From Erigeron canadensis (taxonomy: Eukaryota; Streptophyta; Magnoliopsida; Asterales; Asteraceae), in NCBI RefSeq assembly GCF_010389155.1, contig NC_057768.1:7810501-7874500 (forward strand): DNA of 64,000 bases, given 5' to 3'. A program made the translations under genes and the position numbers. A model generated the notes under the pieces. The model had not been told where the DNA came from. It saw nothing but the letters and a program-made list of their open reading frames with translations, and did not search any database. This document shows positions 21,779 through 32,475 of the stretch, piece after piece. Numbering within the stretch: the stretch's first letter is position 1; every line of letters begins with the position of its first letter.

Positions 21779-21952
21779 TACCTTGAAAAACTAGTTTTTA
21801 CACATGGTCAACTTTACATCGTCGCATCTCGTGTGACTTCTCAGAATGGCCTTCGCTTCTATATTGATAACGGACAAAAGTGTGCTAATAATCTAACCAA
21901 AAATGTCGTATATAAAGAGGTGTACTATAATTTGCCTATAGGTATGGTTTAG
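21779..21952 (+). pseudogene. Helitron RepHel, C-terminal end
   Basis: Continues RepHel exactly where copia B interrupted it: YLEKLVFTHGQLYIVASRV is the final conserved PIF1-like helicase block that follows INKSQGQT, then GLRFYIDNG. Ends at TAG 21950-21952. This confirms that 4857-8596 and this piece were one gene. Confidence 0.92.
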
Positions 21953-22927
21953 TATTCCTAATGCATGACATATTGTGTATTCAGAAGCGTCACGCCATTT
22001 TTTGTTATTCAACTGTCTATTTGTAATCTTATTAAATGTCATTATAATAAGATTGTAAATGTTGTCTCACAAAAGGTAGTTTTGATTCAATATCTATAAA
22101 ATATAATGTTTATCTAAACTCTTCATTCTCTTCTTGCAGCCCAAGTTGAACAACAATGAGCTCCCCTTATCAATACATTAGTGATTTGCGTCCTACTTTG
22201 TCTGATAAGTGGACAATCAATGTTCGTGTATCACGATTATGGACTACATACAATCCCCTCACTGGCCGCAATCTTTCTCTTGACATGAAATTAGTCGACG
22301 AGCGTGTAAGTAATTCATATATATGATTTATGTATTGTGTAGTTGTTATAAGTTCCCTCATTAAGGACCGCGGTATCAACAAAACTTTATTTATTTACGA
22401 TTTATATCTAACACATATGGCTAAATCTTATGCACAAGTTCAAGAATGTTATTAAGGAGGGTTCAGTATACAAAATACATAAGCTGAAAGTTGTTAAGTA
22501 TACTTGAAGTATTGGCCTCTATATCATGAGATATATGTTGAGTTCTTATTTGCAACCCGTATACAAGTCTCCCCCATATGTCCACATTTGTTTTGTCATT
22601 ATGTCTTTGAATTCATGGCATTCGACAAAATCCATACTCGTCTTAAGAATGATACTTATCTCATAGGTGAATTATGTTTAAAATTTATATAGAACTTCTG
22701 TAAATTTTAGACACATATGTTGACATATCTATTGCAGATGTCATAGGAGTCCTTTTAGAGTGGGGCCCTATCCAAAATGGTGTTGGAGGCATTGAAGGAC
22801 CAGATTCTCAACTTCGTAAAATTGTTATCTCCGATATGAGGTATGTTATCGTTGCTAAAAACTTAATTTATCTCTACACGTTGTTCCAAATACAAAGGTC
22901 ATATAAAAAAACTAAATTCCCACAGTG

Positions 22928-22932
22928 ATACG
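22928..22932 (+). repeat. target duplication ATACG, left copy (solo LTR)
   Basis: Equal to 23912-23916. Confidence 0.88.
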
Positions 22933-23911
22933 TGTAAAGTCCCTCACTCGATGGTTTAACCCACAAGTGTAGAATAACAAGTCAAGTAATCACTAGATAG
23001 GACTAGTATGAAACTTCAAGTAAGCACTAGATTGGACTAGTATTACGATAAATATAAATGCAAGAATATATATAAAGTAATACGTACTTAAGCAATATAA
23101 AGATAAGCAAGTAAGTAAGTGGTGACACACAATGTAATTTTCAAGTGTATTCTATTTATTGTTGTTAAATAAAATACAAGGTTGTTGCGGAACAAGATAT
23201 TACAAAGTAAGTATCTAAACAACCTATGAATTACAAGTGATCTAATCTTTGCTAAATAAACTCTTTGATCGAAATACTTAAAGTTGTGAAGTATGACTGT
23301 TTAGATCGAGAGTATTTGAGCAAAGGCACCAAATTGCAAAAGTATGTAATTTGGACGAGAAAGTAACTCGGTATTTATAGGCAAAAAAAATAAATATAAT
23401 ATTCTTTTTGCCGTACAAATATGGTTACATGCATTTAAGGAAATTACTTTAAATCCTTAAAAGCATTGATTAAAGTACAAAAATAAAGTCACATGATAGT
23501 GACTTTTCTTCTAATTAACCAATCACCTTTACATGCGTGTAAGGCTTTTAACAAAAGACAAATGGATTGTCCGGTTAAAGGCATGTAAAGGCATAAAGTC
23601 AATTCCTCGTAATCAGTGTTCAGACTTGTAGGGTCTAGAACACTGACAAGGACTCCAGTCAGGAGATCTGGTAAGTCTTCCAGTGAGCTCCGCTATTTGT
23701 CAGACTTCTTTCTTCAGACTTCAGTCTTCGACTTCAGTGAGAATGTTCTTCAGTGGAAAGATCTTGACTGGAGTGAAGTCCAGTGAACAAATCTGGTGGA
23801 ATCCAGATTTCTATACAAGTTGTTCACTGGTCTTCACATAATTTCTGGACAAATCTTCAGAGGGCTCCAGTAGTCACGTCTGGAGCGAGTCCAGTAAATC
23901 TGGACTCAAAA
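22933..23911 (-). repeat. solo LTR of copia family A (979 bp)
   Basis: Aligns end to end with 2910-3884 in the same orientation (TGTAAAGTCCC start; GTTGTTGCGGAAC core). The outer CA has decayed to AA. Flanked by perfect ATACG duplications. It sits five bases inside an exon of the RPA-like gene, just after an acceptor CCACAG. Solo LTRs arise when the two LTRs of a full element recombine. Confidence 0.88.
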
Positions 23912-24668
23912 ATACGACGCTTAATATTTCGTTGCTGGGAAAAGTGGCTTTGAGTTATGAAGAAGATGTAATCCGTTCAAAATTGGATACAAATATCGTG
24001 GTTGTATTGTCTAGCTCCAGAGTTCGAGAACTTGATGGTTAGTTTTTATAAATAAATGAATCATTTTAATAATTTGAATTCAAACTGGCCCTTTAACAAG
24101 AAATCATTTTTAACTACTCAGGTGAACTGCAATTGAGGACCATAGTATCAACAAAGTTGTATTTAAATCCTCCAATTATGCAAGCCACCAAATATAAGGA
24201 CAGGTTATAAGCGGCGCCAATTCTTTATTATATAAGCACAATTAAATTCTAGCCATTCTTACTCGCACTCATATTCATATAATTCTGTTTTTATAGACCA
24301 ATTCAACAGGTTATCTTTACATCTCTCGAAACTGAAAAAGATGACTTAATGGTGACAAGTATTCCCGATATTTACAACCGTTTAGCTGATGGGAAGACTG
24401 AAGTAACTGGTGTTCTGCAAAAACATATATAAAGTGTTGATTTTTACAACATATCATGCACACACTTATGCTATTTCTTTGGACCTTTCTTACCAGCAAA
24501 CAAACTTTATTATTCATGCATTGGTCATTGGATTCGACTTATATAACGACTAGAAATTGATATAATGCATTGTATGTGATAAGAAAGTAGAATTCAAAGG
24601 AGTACATTATTACTGCGAAAAATGTCAACATAATGTTATGAACTCGCGTCAAACGTAAGTTGCAAATA

Positions 24669-25593
24669 CTGTTAGAACCAGTTTCGTCCAAACTGGCCAA
24701 TCTCTAGTTGCATCTGGAGACCAGAAGATTTGTCCAGAAATATATTGAAGTCCAGTTGCAACGTACAGTTTATGCAACTGAAGACTTCCTCCAGTTGAGA
24801 TTTGATCAGAACTGAAGATATTCCAATTGACGTCAAAGACAACAAATGGAAGATAGAGAATGACAATGGCAGCAAAGCCCAGTTGGCATTCTACTCAGAT
24901 CGAAACTGGAGAATATCAGTTTAAAGCCTTTACAATGCTTTACACTGTTTACGAGGAAGACCTTTTTGCTTTATGCAGCTTTATACAGACAATATCATTT
25001 GTCTATGATTAAAGTACAAAAGTGCATAAAGCAGGTTAGATAAAGTAATGTCTTGACTTACCTTATCAAGCATTTCAAAGGAACTCACTTAGTTTCCTTA
25101 AATGTTGTCAACCATATTTATACGACAAAGTTGGATTCCCAATGCCAACTTTGTCTATAAATAGAGGTCTTTGCACAACAAGAATATAACTTTGCATATT
25201 CAGACTTTTGCAATATTCTTGGTGTACTTGTGCAATATTCTCTCAATCGGAAAAGGGAACACTTCACAACTTTAAGTGTTTCGATTGTTAAAAGAGAATT
25301 TCCTAGTATAGATCATTTGTGTTTCATAGGTTGTTAGGATATTTACATTTATGTATTATCTTGATTCCGCAACAACCTTGTATTTTATTTAGTATCAATA
25401 AATAAAATACATTCGAAAATTACAACTTGGTCTCACCATTTTATTTTGGTATACTTACTTATTGCATTATCTTTCTCTTTGTCACCTACTAAGTAATCTA
25501 TTCAAGGACTTGGTATACAATCACTGCAACTGGTCGTCTCCAGTTCAGTGTTTATATTGCAAAGAACTCTCACCATTGACATAGAGGTGTCTT
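24669..25593 (+). repeat. LTR of copia family A, plus orientation, 3' end missing
   Basis: Starts TGTTAGAACCAG in the intron after the RPA zinc-motif exon. TATA box TATAAATA at 25156-25163. It matches the reverse of 2910-3884 but breaks off after GACATAGAGGTGTCT, about 35 bases short of the LTR end. No internal element sequence follows, so it is a truncated LTR rather than part of a visible copia. Confidence 0.85.
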
Positions 25594-27535
25594 ATGATGA
25601 TAAGGAGCGGTAAAATAAGGAGCGGTGGGGCAATAAATTTGCCAAGAATTTATGATGATATTGTACTTTTTCAGAGAGAGAGAAGTTACTTATTTGAGTA
25701 AATAAGATGATGTAGCTTGATTTTAGACGATGATGTTTATAAAGATCAGGGAAGTGTGATTGGCGAAGATGATAATTGACAAAGTTCAAGAAAGAGAGGG
25801 GGTTGCCTAAAATACCCTCATGTGCATTGCACATGAGGGGCTTGACGGAGAGAAATTAACAGATGTTAGGGTCAAGGCCGATTTATAATAAAAATGAAAA
25901 TCCCATGGACACTTAGTGATAAAAAAAAGTACAGGGACGAAAATGCGAATCGAGCAAACATAGGGACGATTTGTGATAATTTCTCTATATCCTAATTCCA
26001 TCAAATTCATTCAAATTATGTCAACCAAACACGCCATAAGTATTTGGAAAGAGAATAAATTCCGCTGTTTGGCACCCACAGAGAATAGATATATAAAAAA
26101 ATAAATTTTTAAATAATAATAAATTTAATACATATAACATCTTAAAAACAAAAAACAAAAAAAATTAATTCTATTCTCACCCATTCTCTACAGGATAGAA
26201 TGAAATTGATTCTCCTTTTTTCATTCTCATTCATTTCTTCATTGTAAACAAACAAATAAAGTCTTTTTCATTTCTTTTCTCTACTTTTCATTCCATCATA
26301 CCAAACTATCTTTTTAAAATCGTTTGAAACACACAGGCCACAGGCACTAGCATATCTCATTGTACTTGCAAGTAAAGCCACTAACCACTTCAAACTTCAT
26401 TAAGATCCGCCCCAATCCTATAGACCTTACTTTCACTCTAGTTAATTTTTCAAACACGTTTCCTTTTGAACACATTTTCTCATCAACTTCATAGTATTAT
26501 TCACATTCCGCTCGCCAAAGAATATAGCATCATCTACATATCATAAATGCCAAACAAAAATATTTGAGCTGCCCACTTTAATGTGTACTCGTATAATTCT
26601 TTTTCTATTGCTTCTTTAAGTATCATTTTTAGACCCTCGTCGGCAATAAGAAACAAAAACAATGAGAACACATTTGGTTGATAGATCAGAATTTGGAGTT
26701 TTCATTGGTACAGAAAGCTCTATAGCTCGTTTAAAATTAACTTCAAAATCACATTTAATAACTAAACATCTATTATAAAGGAGATGATCCGCACACCCCT
26801 TTTTATTAGCCATACGCCCATACATCACCAAACGTACTTTAAAATATTGTCCACTTGTACAGTATAATATCATAATCATTTTGACAATGTACTAAATGAT
26901 AAAAAGTGAGGATGCACAAATCATCACCCATTAGAAACCAAGTTTAACAATGAAGAACATTTTCAACAGGTAAACGAATAAAAATCTTGAAGTAAGTATT
27001 TTAAATTAAGAATCTTAAGGGTTTCTCTCGACTCGTGTGTTTCGATAGTACGTTAGCTATGCTTTTAATTAGTTTGACGATATGTATTCATAAAATGATT
27101 AATCTTTAGCCTTTGCTACATCGTTGAATGTATGACCACGAATAACTTACTTGACTAAAGTTCTTGATCGACCTCCAAGAACTTTATTACAAAAACCAAA
27201 TTCGCCAAATCACAACCCGGTCTTTTTACTAGCTCTATAATTATGGTTTAATTGTGTGTCTTATGAGAGAAAGAATAATTAATTAATTGCAATCACCAAA
27301 TCGCAATCTTTAGTATCACATTGTTCAAAACTCAAATGAAATTGAAACCATCAAATTAATGTCAACTAAAATGTCAATCGATATAAGCTGATGCATACGA
27401 CAACAACATTGCGATCTGACTTCACTGATATAGGCAACTTATTGAGAGACCATTCTTAACAAAAGAAGAAAAAGAAAAAAAGTCAATATATTAGAAATAA
27501 TATCTATTATAATGAGAAAAGAAAAAAACAAAGAT
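25594..27535. other. no gene recognised
   Basis: AT-rich sequence. A 12-base word ATAAGGAGCGGT is repeated at 25609 and 25626 region. Short open frames on the minus strand (25592-26010) show no recognisable motif and I do not call them. No RNA gene or element end is clear. Confidence 0.6.
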
Positions 27536-27606
27536 GCACCAGTGGTTAAGTGGTATAATTGGTCCCTGCCAAGGTATAAACCCGGGTTCGATTCCCCGAT
27601 ATTGCA
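27536..27606 (+). tRNA. tRNA-Gly(GCC) pseudogene
   Basis: 71 bases align with plant tRNA-Gly(GCC): GCACCAGTGG start, A box TGGTTAAGTGG, anticodon loop CTGCCAA with anticodon GCC, and B box GGTTCGATTCC. The acceptor stem keeps only four of seven pairs (3' side ATATTGC) and the T stem has a C-C mismatch, so it should not fold properly. A T-run follows at 27613. Could alternatively be the head of an old tRNA-derived SINE. Confidence 0.72.
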
Positions 27607-27784
27607 TTAACTTTTTTTATTTGTTTCTGCTTAGCTGGGCCGGTTTGATATTTTCTTTCACCTTAACTCTAGCCCAATTAAAAAGATTGTTTGTGAATCT
27701 GAATTCGTCTGAGGCTATGGGCCTTTTTCTTTCAAGTCTTCTTCGGGTACTAGAATAGTAGAATATGATCCAAAATAAAAACTA
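27607..27784. other. no gene recognised
   Basis: AT-rich spacer between the tRNA relic and the next Helitron end. Confidence 0.5.
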
Positions 27785-28170
27785 CTAGTTAATAACTCGG
27801 GTTTAACCCGGACATGTTAATTACAATTTCAAAATTATAAAATATATTAAAAAAATTGTTTATTCCTAAAACGTTATAACTTCATATAAATCCAACTAAC
27901 ACAATAATTATAGTTAATGTATCAACTAAATAATAAAAGACATTTTATTTGTAATATTATATAAGAGAAATTTTTTATTCTTTAAATAAATGATTAATAT
28001 TTTTCCTAAAAATGTAAAGGCCTACTTATGTTTTATATATGTTTTATTTATATATGACATTATAATTAAATAAAAAGTTTTTTGAGGTAAAATATGGATT
28101 TGCCACATCAAAAACTTTCTAAAAATACTTACATTAAACAATCTTGTTTTATTGTATATAGAGATAGAGA
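27785..28170 (-). mobile_element. short non-autonomous Helitron (386 bp)
   Basis: On the minus strand it begins TCTCTATCTCTATATAC, contains GATGTGGCA near the start as many plant Helitrons do, and ends CTAG at 27785-27788 followed by host T. Upstream of CTAG by about 12 bases is a hairpin CGGGTTAAACCCG. No coding capacity. Confidence 0.75.
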
Positions 28171-28480
28171 CTAGTGCTCAGGCCCGTCCAATGGACGAGT
28201 AGTATCAAAATATATTAACCAATGCTAAAAAATAAGAATTGAAGTATATTAAATCCCTATGACCAATATCACAACTTAATCAATACGAAAATTAAAGAAT
28301 GAAACATATGAATATTAACTCCATATAAATATTGATTTTAATTTACCTTTTTTTTTTCAACTTTAGTTAAATAAAAAATTTGTAATTTGTTATATCTAAA
28401 TTTACTACAAACACAAACAACAATTTTAGACTAAACGATTTAGAATTAAGCTCAACAAAAAGATAAACAAAAAAAATATA
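28171..28480 (-). mobile_element. Helitron 3' terminus, joined head to tail with the previous one
   Basis: Minus strand: hairpin CGTCC-ATT-GGACG, 10 bases, then CTAG ending at 28171, directly followed by the TC start of the Helitron at 28170. The 5' end of this copy, at higher coordinates, is not identified, so the end given here is only a minimum. Confidence 0.65.
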
Positions 28481-28498
28481 GTATATAATTTGAAAAGT
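28480..28498 (+). repeat. SINE target duplication, left copy
   Basis: agtatataatttgaaaagt, identical over 19 bases to 28691-28709. Confidence 0.92.
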
Positions 28499-28690
28499 GT
28501 ACAATTTTTTTTTGGAACGGCATTCTATTCTACTCCTACTACTAAATTACACGTACGTCTGGAAACTAGAGCTCTCGAAAAACCCCCACTTAATCCACCC
28601 TTACAAATGTGGGAACTGGGACTCGAACCCAGATGGATCCTCCTAATGTCAAAGACTTTACCAATGGGCCATCAACCCCATTGGCTGAAA
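28499..28690 (-). mobile_element. tRNA-derived SINE (about 190 bp)
   Basis: Minus strand: A box TGGCCCATTGG, B box GGGTTCGAGTCC, a body, and an A-rich tail (nine As at 28505-28513) next to the left target duplication. Exact 19-bp duplications on both sides show L1-type retroposition. Pol III would transcribe it from the internal boxes. Confidence 0.92.
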
Positions 28691-28709
28691 AGTATATAAT
28701 TTGAAAAGT
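28691..28709 (+). repeat. SINE target duplication, right copy
   Basis: See 28480-28498. Confidence 0.92.
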
Positions 28710-30769
28710 ACATACCAAATCTTCAACAAAGACCATCTCGAACGTTTTGATTTTCTTTCAGCTATATATTACATTATATTCAACAAAGACCATCTCAAAC
28801 GTTTTAATTTTCTTTCAGCTATATATTACATTATATCTATCTTTTAGTCATCTTCAATAAAATTCCAAGTCATTATGCAAAAAGCTTTTTAATATCGTCT
28901 TTTGTGATAATCAAATGAAAAATATAGCGGGCCTTCAAAACATTAGTAATGAGTTTTCTATCACTACTCTTGGTTAGTATTACAAATGAACAAATTTATC
29001 CTAGATCAATTTTTTAACAACTAATCTTTTACAATAAGTTGTTTCAAAAAAAAAAAAAACCTTTTGCTATAACCTCATTACACCACTAATCAACTACTAA
29101 TACAAGACCCACCATTAATTTACTTATTTATCCGATCCGTATGAGAGTAAAAAAAAAAAAAAACTGATAGTTGCAACCAGGTATGTTTCACTATTAATCG
29201 GACCACGAATCTCACACAATGGTGTGGACTTATGGTTGAGACCTTCACGAGTCTTTGCGCGTCTTTACAAGTCCCATTTGAATAAAAACATCGATTCATT
29301 GAAGGTGTAATTCAACTATAAAGTACATACAGTACCTTTATCTGTAGTTTAATTATAAACACAAATTACGGAACTAGTCCTTATTTTCAATCGGACCGAG
29401 TCACATCTGTGCTGAATAGAAATGACATAGTGAAAGGACTAATTGTGTACGACACCAAGTACCCATTCAAGATTCCCATCGACACATTGGATCCGTATGT
29501 TAACAGTCTCATTTTCACACATATTCTTTGATCTTCCTTTGAATTTTTATTTATTTTTCCTTGGGTTATGCAAACTAGCTTTTAAAGTTTGGTATGATTT
29601 TTTTAGCAGCTAAGGCGTGTTTAGTTATATAAAACGTTTTCTAGTTTTCAATTTTTTATTTTCTAGAAAATAGCAGTTTCATTTGTAAAAACAAATGAAA
29701 ATTTTGAAAACGCGTTAAAAAATAGAAAATTTATTTTCGTCTTCCATACTAAAAAACATGTTATAATATACTTGGTTAAGTGGTAGGTCGTGGGTGGGCA
29801 GGTGCAATGGGTGACGGGAGACACGTATGGGGGCGTAGGGGGAGAACTAATATAGTTTTAGGTTTTTTGAATTTAGAAAATGAAAAGTGAAAAATAATAT
29901 AAAAAATATATATTTTTTAATTTTTTATAGAAAAATGAAAAACAATATTTTCTGTTATTTTAGGAATACTTTTTAAAAACTATGATTTCGTCTTAAAGTT
30001 TCTCAATGTTTCTTAGGCTTTTGAAAAAATAACATAATATTAGGAAATACCATTATTATCAATCATATTTGGACGAGAATGGACCAATTTACCCTCGAAT
30101 TTGCTATTCTTCCAACTTGGATGTCGTATAATCAGAGTAATGAACATTTGGGGTTTCAGGATCGGGACAAAAAGGCGTGACAAAGTCCTTTGGTTTAACC
30201 GCTTTATGCACTCTTTGCTTCCAAGGCATGCAATTGGTCCACTAAATCATCATCAATTTCCCTCCCACAACTTTCCAATAATTCACGAAATCATCTCAAC
30301 ATGTCATATAGCTATCAAATGATATTAACATGGATCATGTGATAGAAGTTTATGTTTATTTAAGAGAAATTGAAGATGTAATTCCTGATATAAGCGAAAA
30401 TAAGACTAATTTATATACTTTAGAGTTAGAAGTTTGTTAAAAAAGAAGTTATATGGAGTACTAGTCCTAATACCTGTACGATGTACGATAACTATATAGA
30501 TTGTATCATAAAGAAATTCAAATTTGTCCCATACATGATTTATGAGTATGAAATAAATTGTGGTTAAGGTAAACCGATAATCGAAGCTAAATTATAATAA
30601 ACAGTAATGATTAATATAATATATGTTTAGTTAGAGTTTTGAATTTACCTTAAATTTTTAAAATCACATCAAAATCATAATTTGTAAGCATAGTGGATGA
30701 CGACAAATAGCCTTGTAATTTCAGATCGTAAACTTAAAATTTTGAAGTCTTCATGTTAATAATTTATTA
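28710..30769. other. no gene recognised
   Basis: AT-rich. A 58-base segment (TTCAACAAAGACCATCT ... ATTACATTATAT) is tandemly duplicated at about 28722-28834. Long A/T runs near 29050 and 29150, and an A/T-only foldback-like stretch at 29630-29990. No coding or RNA gene seen. Confidence 0.6.
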
Positions 30770-31399
30770 GGTCGGCCACAATAGTTTCATCGACACCCTG
30801 TCGATGGGGTCGTCGATGAGGACTCTTGTGAGCATCTCTTCGATGGGCCTAGTCGTCGGCTCTCTTCGATGGGTCGAAAGGGTTGGACGAGAAAGAGAAA
30901 GAGGAGGTGGGCCAGCGGTGGGTTTTTTTCTTTTTTTTTTTTAAATCTATTTTCTAATTTATGTGTATAATTGTATATGTGTGTGTGCGTGCGCGCGCAC
31001 GCGCATGTGTTGTTTGTGTGTGTGTTGTGTATGTGTATGTTCAGGTTTACACAGAAGAAGACACAAGTTTTAGAAATTAACACTCTAAGTTCCAATCACT
31101 TTACATATGGTTTTATATATTTAAAAAAATTACAGCTTAGTCTTTGAAGTATTAACTTATTTATAATTTAGTTTTAAAGTTTTCAAAAGTTTTAAATATA
31201 ACTATATTATGTTAAAGTTAATATAATAGTTTAATTATTAATAAAAATAACTTATTTAATTTTGGTTAATAAAATAAAAAGTTGTGGAAGAGGTGTTATT
31301 GTTAGTGAGTGTGGAAGAGGTAGATGAGTAGAGAGAAAAACTGACGTGACAGTAAGAGGTATGGAAGGGGTGTGGATGAACTCCCTATTGTACAAGGCC
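30770..31399. mobile_element. PIF/Harbinger-like non-autonomous element (630 bp)
   Basis: Ends are inverted: left GGTCGGCCACAATAG...TTCATCGACACCC, right (reversed) GGCCTTGTACAATAG...TTCATCCACACCC. TTA flanks both sides (30767-30769, 31400-31402), the target duplication of this superfamily. Inside are several TCGATGGG words and a TG/CG microsatellite (about 30970-31045). No transposase. Confidence 0.75.
30966..31046 (+). repeat. TG/GC-rich microsatellite
   Basis: Alternating TGTG, GCGCGCGC and TGTG runs; the purine-pyrimidine alternation could adopt Z-DNA (inference). Confidence 0.8.
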
Positions 31400-31463
31400 T
31401 TATAAGTAGTATAACTAATAGGAGATGAAGAGTTGAGAAAGGAAAAGAGACAATTTTATTAAG

Positions 31464-31732
31464 GGATAAGGACCTTAAAATGTAATGAACTATGTACAAA
31501 TGTTTATGTTGTGTAATGAACTATTTAGATGTTTATTGTATGTAATGAACTTTCAAATCCAGGTTATTGGGTGTATCCGGCCAATAAAAAAACTTACAAG
31601 TGTCAGCTTATATGACCCTGGTACATCCAATAACCATGATCTGAAAGTTCATTACATACAATAGACATCCAAGTAGTTCATTACACAACAAAAACATTCG
31701 TGCATAGTTTATTACATTCTCGGGTACTTATC
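31464..31732. mobile_element. foldback MITE (about 270 bp)
   Basis: Two inverted arms of about 115 bases (GGATAAGGACC.../...GGGTACTTATC) surround a short centre. Each arm holds three GTAATGAACT-like words spaced about 37 bases apart. Almost the whole element folds on itself. No clear target duplication. Confidence 0.75.
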
Positions 31733-32089
31733 ATGAGAAAACGAGCAATCAGATAAGGTTATAATGTGTTTTGTATTTATAGGCAAAGAGTTAGAGTTTA
31801 ATTCTAAGTCTGATAAGAAAATTAAATCTATATATGATAAAAAACGATAATTTAATAAAATAAATTAATTAAAAGGACAAGTGTCGATCAAGGATACTTA
31901 ATATTTTATTTCAAGAACATCTCAATCCTGTTTTAGTTTAGTGGTATATATGTTTCAAGCACAAATCAATGTCTACTACCATGATCAAAATTTATAATAT
32001 AAAAGACAGAACGGCTGAAACAAATTGTTTCCCTTTTTCGGATAGTAAGGAACAAATATACAATTTGGTTACTATATGTATTATATGAT

Positions 32090-32227
32090 ATAGGGGAGTG
32101 GTATTCTTACAACATAATTTTGTCATCTACAACAAAGATACAAATTTTATCGTACATGGTACAACTGTATAATGCAGATATTGTTGTAGAATGTCAAATT
32201 GTGTTGTAGGAATATCATTTCCCATAA
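32090..32227. mobile_element. small MITE, copy 1 (about 138 bp)
   Basis: Inverted arms of about 45 bases: ATAGGGGAGTGGTATTC...CTACAAC and its reverse. A related copy lies at 41837-41978. Confidence 0.65.
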
Positions 32228-32475
32228 TGGGAGAATGCGAGTTTGCTTTTATTACACTGTTAATTTATTAGGTAGAGATTCCTTCAAGTTATCACAACTT
32301 AAAAGGTAAAAGATCTTAACCATTTAATTAAATTAAAGGCTAAGATTTAAAAATGATAATTAAATATTAACCATTGATTTTAATCTAATGGTCAAAGTTA
32401 TTTTAACTTTACCGATCATGTTACTGATAATAACTTGATATAATCATCACTCTAATTTGTTGGGTCAACTTCAAT

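Larger units (their letters stand above)
22157..24658 (+). pseudogene. Helitron-carried RPA1-like gene, multi-exon, interrupted
   Basis: ATG 22157 starts YQYISDLRPTLSDKWTINV and RVSRLW, the first OB fold of plant RPA1-like proteins. Exon blocks: 22157-22304 (donor GTAAGT); about 22424-22676 (MHKFKNVIKEGSVYKI, then HEIYVEFLFATRIQ in another frame, FEFMAFDKIHTRLKNDTY); 22739-22839 (DVIGVLLEWGPIQNG, donor GTATGT); about 22926-24040, split by a solo LTR (LLGKVALSYEEDVIRSKLD); 24122-24205; about 24298-24430; and a Cys-x2-Cys zinc motif (CIVCDKK, YYCEKCQ) near 24568-24655 with donor GTAAG. RPA binds single-strand DNA and probably aids rolling-circle transposition. A TGA at about 22504 and an LTR at 24669 leave it non-functional. 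Confidence 0.87.
4850..24668 (+). mobile_element. Helitron with RepHel and RPA-like genes, split by later insertions
   Basis: Rolling-circle DNA transposon of autonomous type, seen from two adjacent gene remnants in the same orientation: a RepHel gene (HUH endonuclease plus PIF1-like helicase) and an RPA1-like single-strand DNA-binding gene, the usual pair in plant Helitrons. Its left end is lost against the gypsy 3' LTR and its right end against a family A LTR at 24669. Insertions within it are copia B (8597-21773) and a solo LTR (22933-23911). Many stops and frameshifts show it is old. Neither the TC start nor the CTAG hairpin end is visible. Confidence 0.88.

Noticed and set aside
25592..26010. 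Two short minus-strand ORFs as genes
   Set aside because: Low complexity, no motif, adjacent to a truncated LTR; consistent with chance in AT-rich DNA.
29630..29990. A/T foldback as another MITE
   Set aside because: Inverted similarity is mainly poly-A/T and AAAATG words; no defined ends or target duplication.
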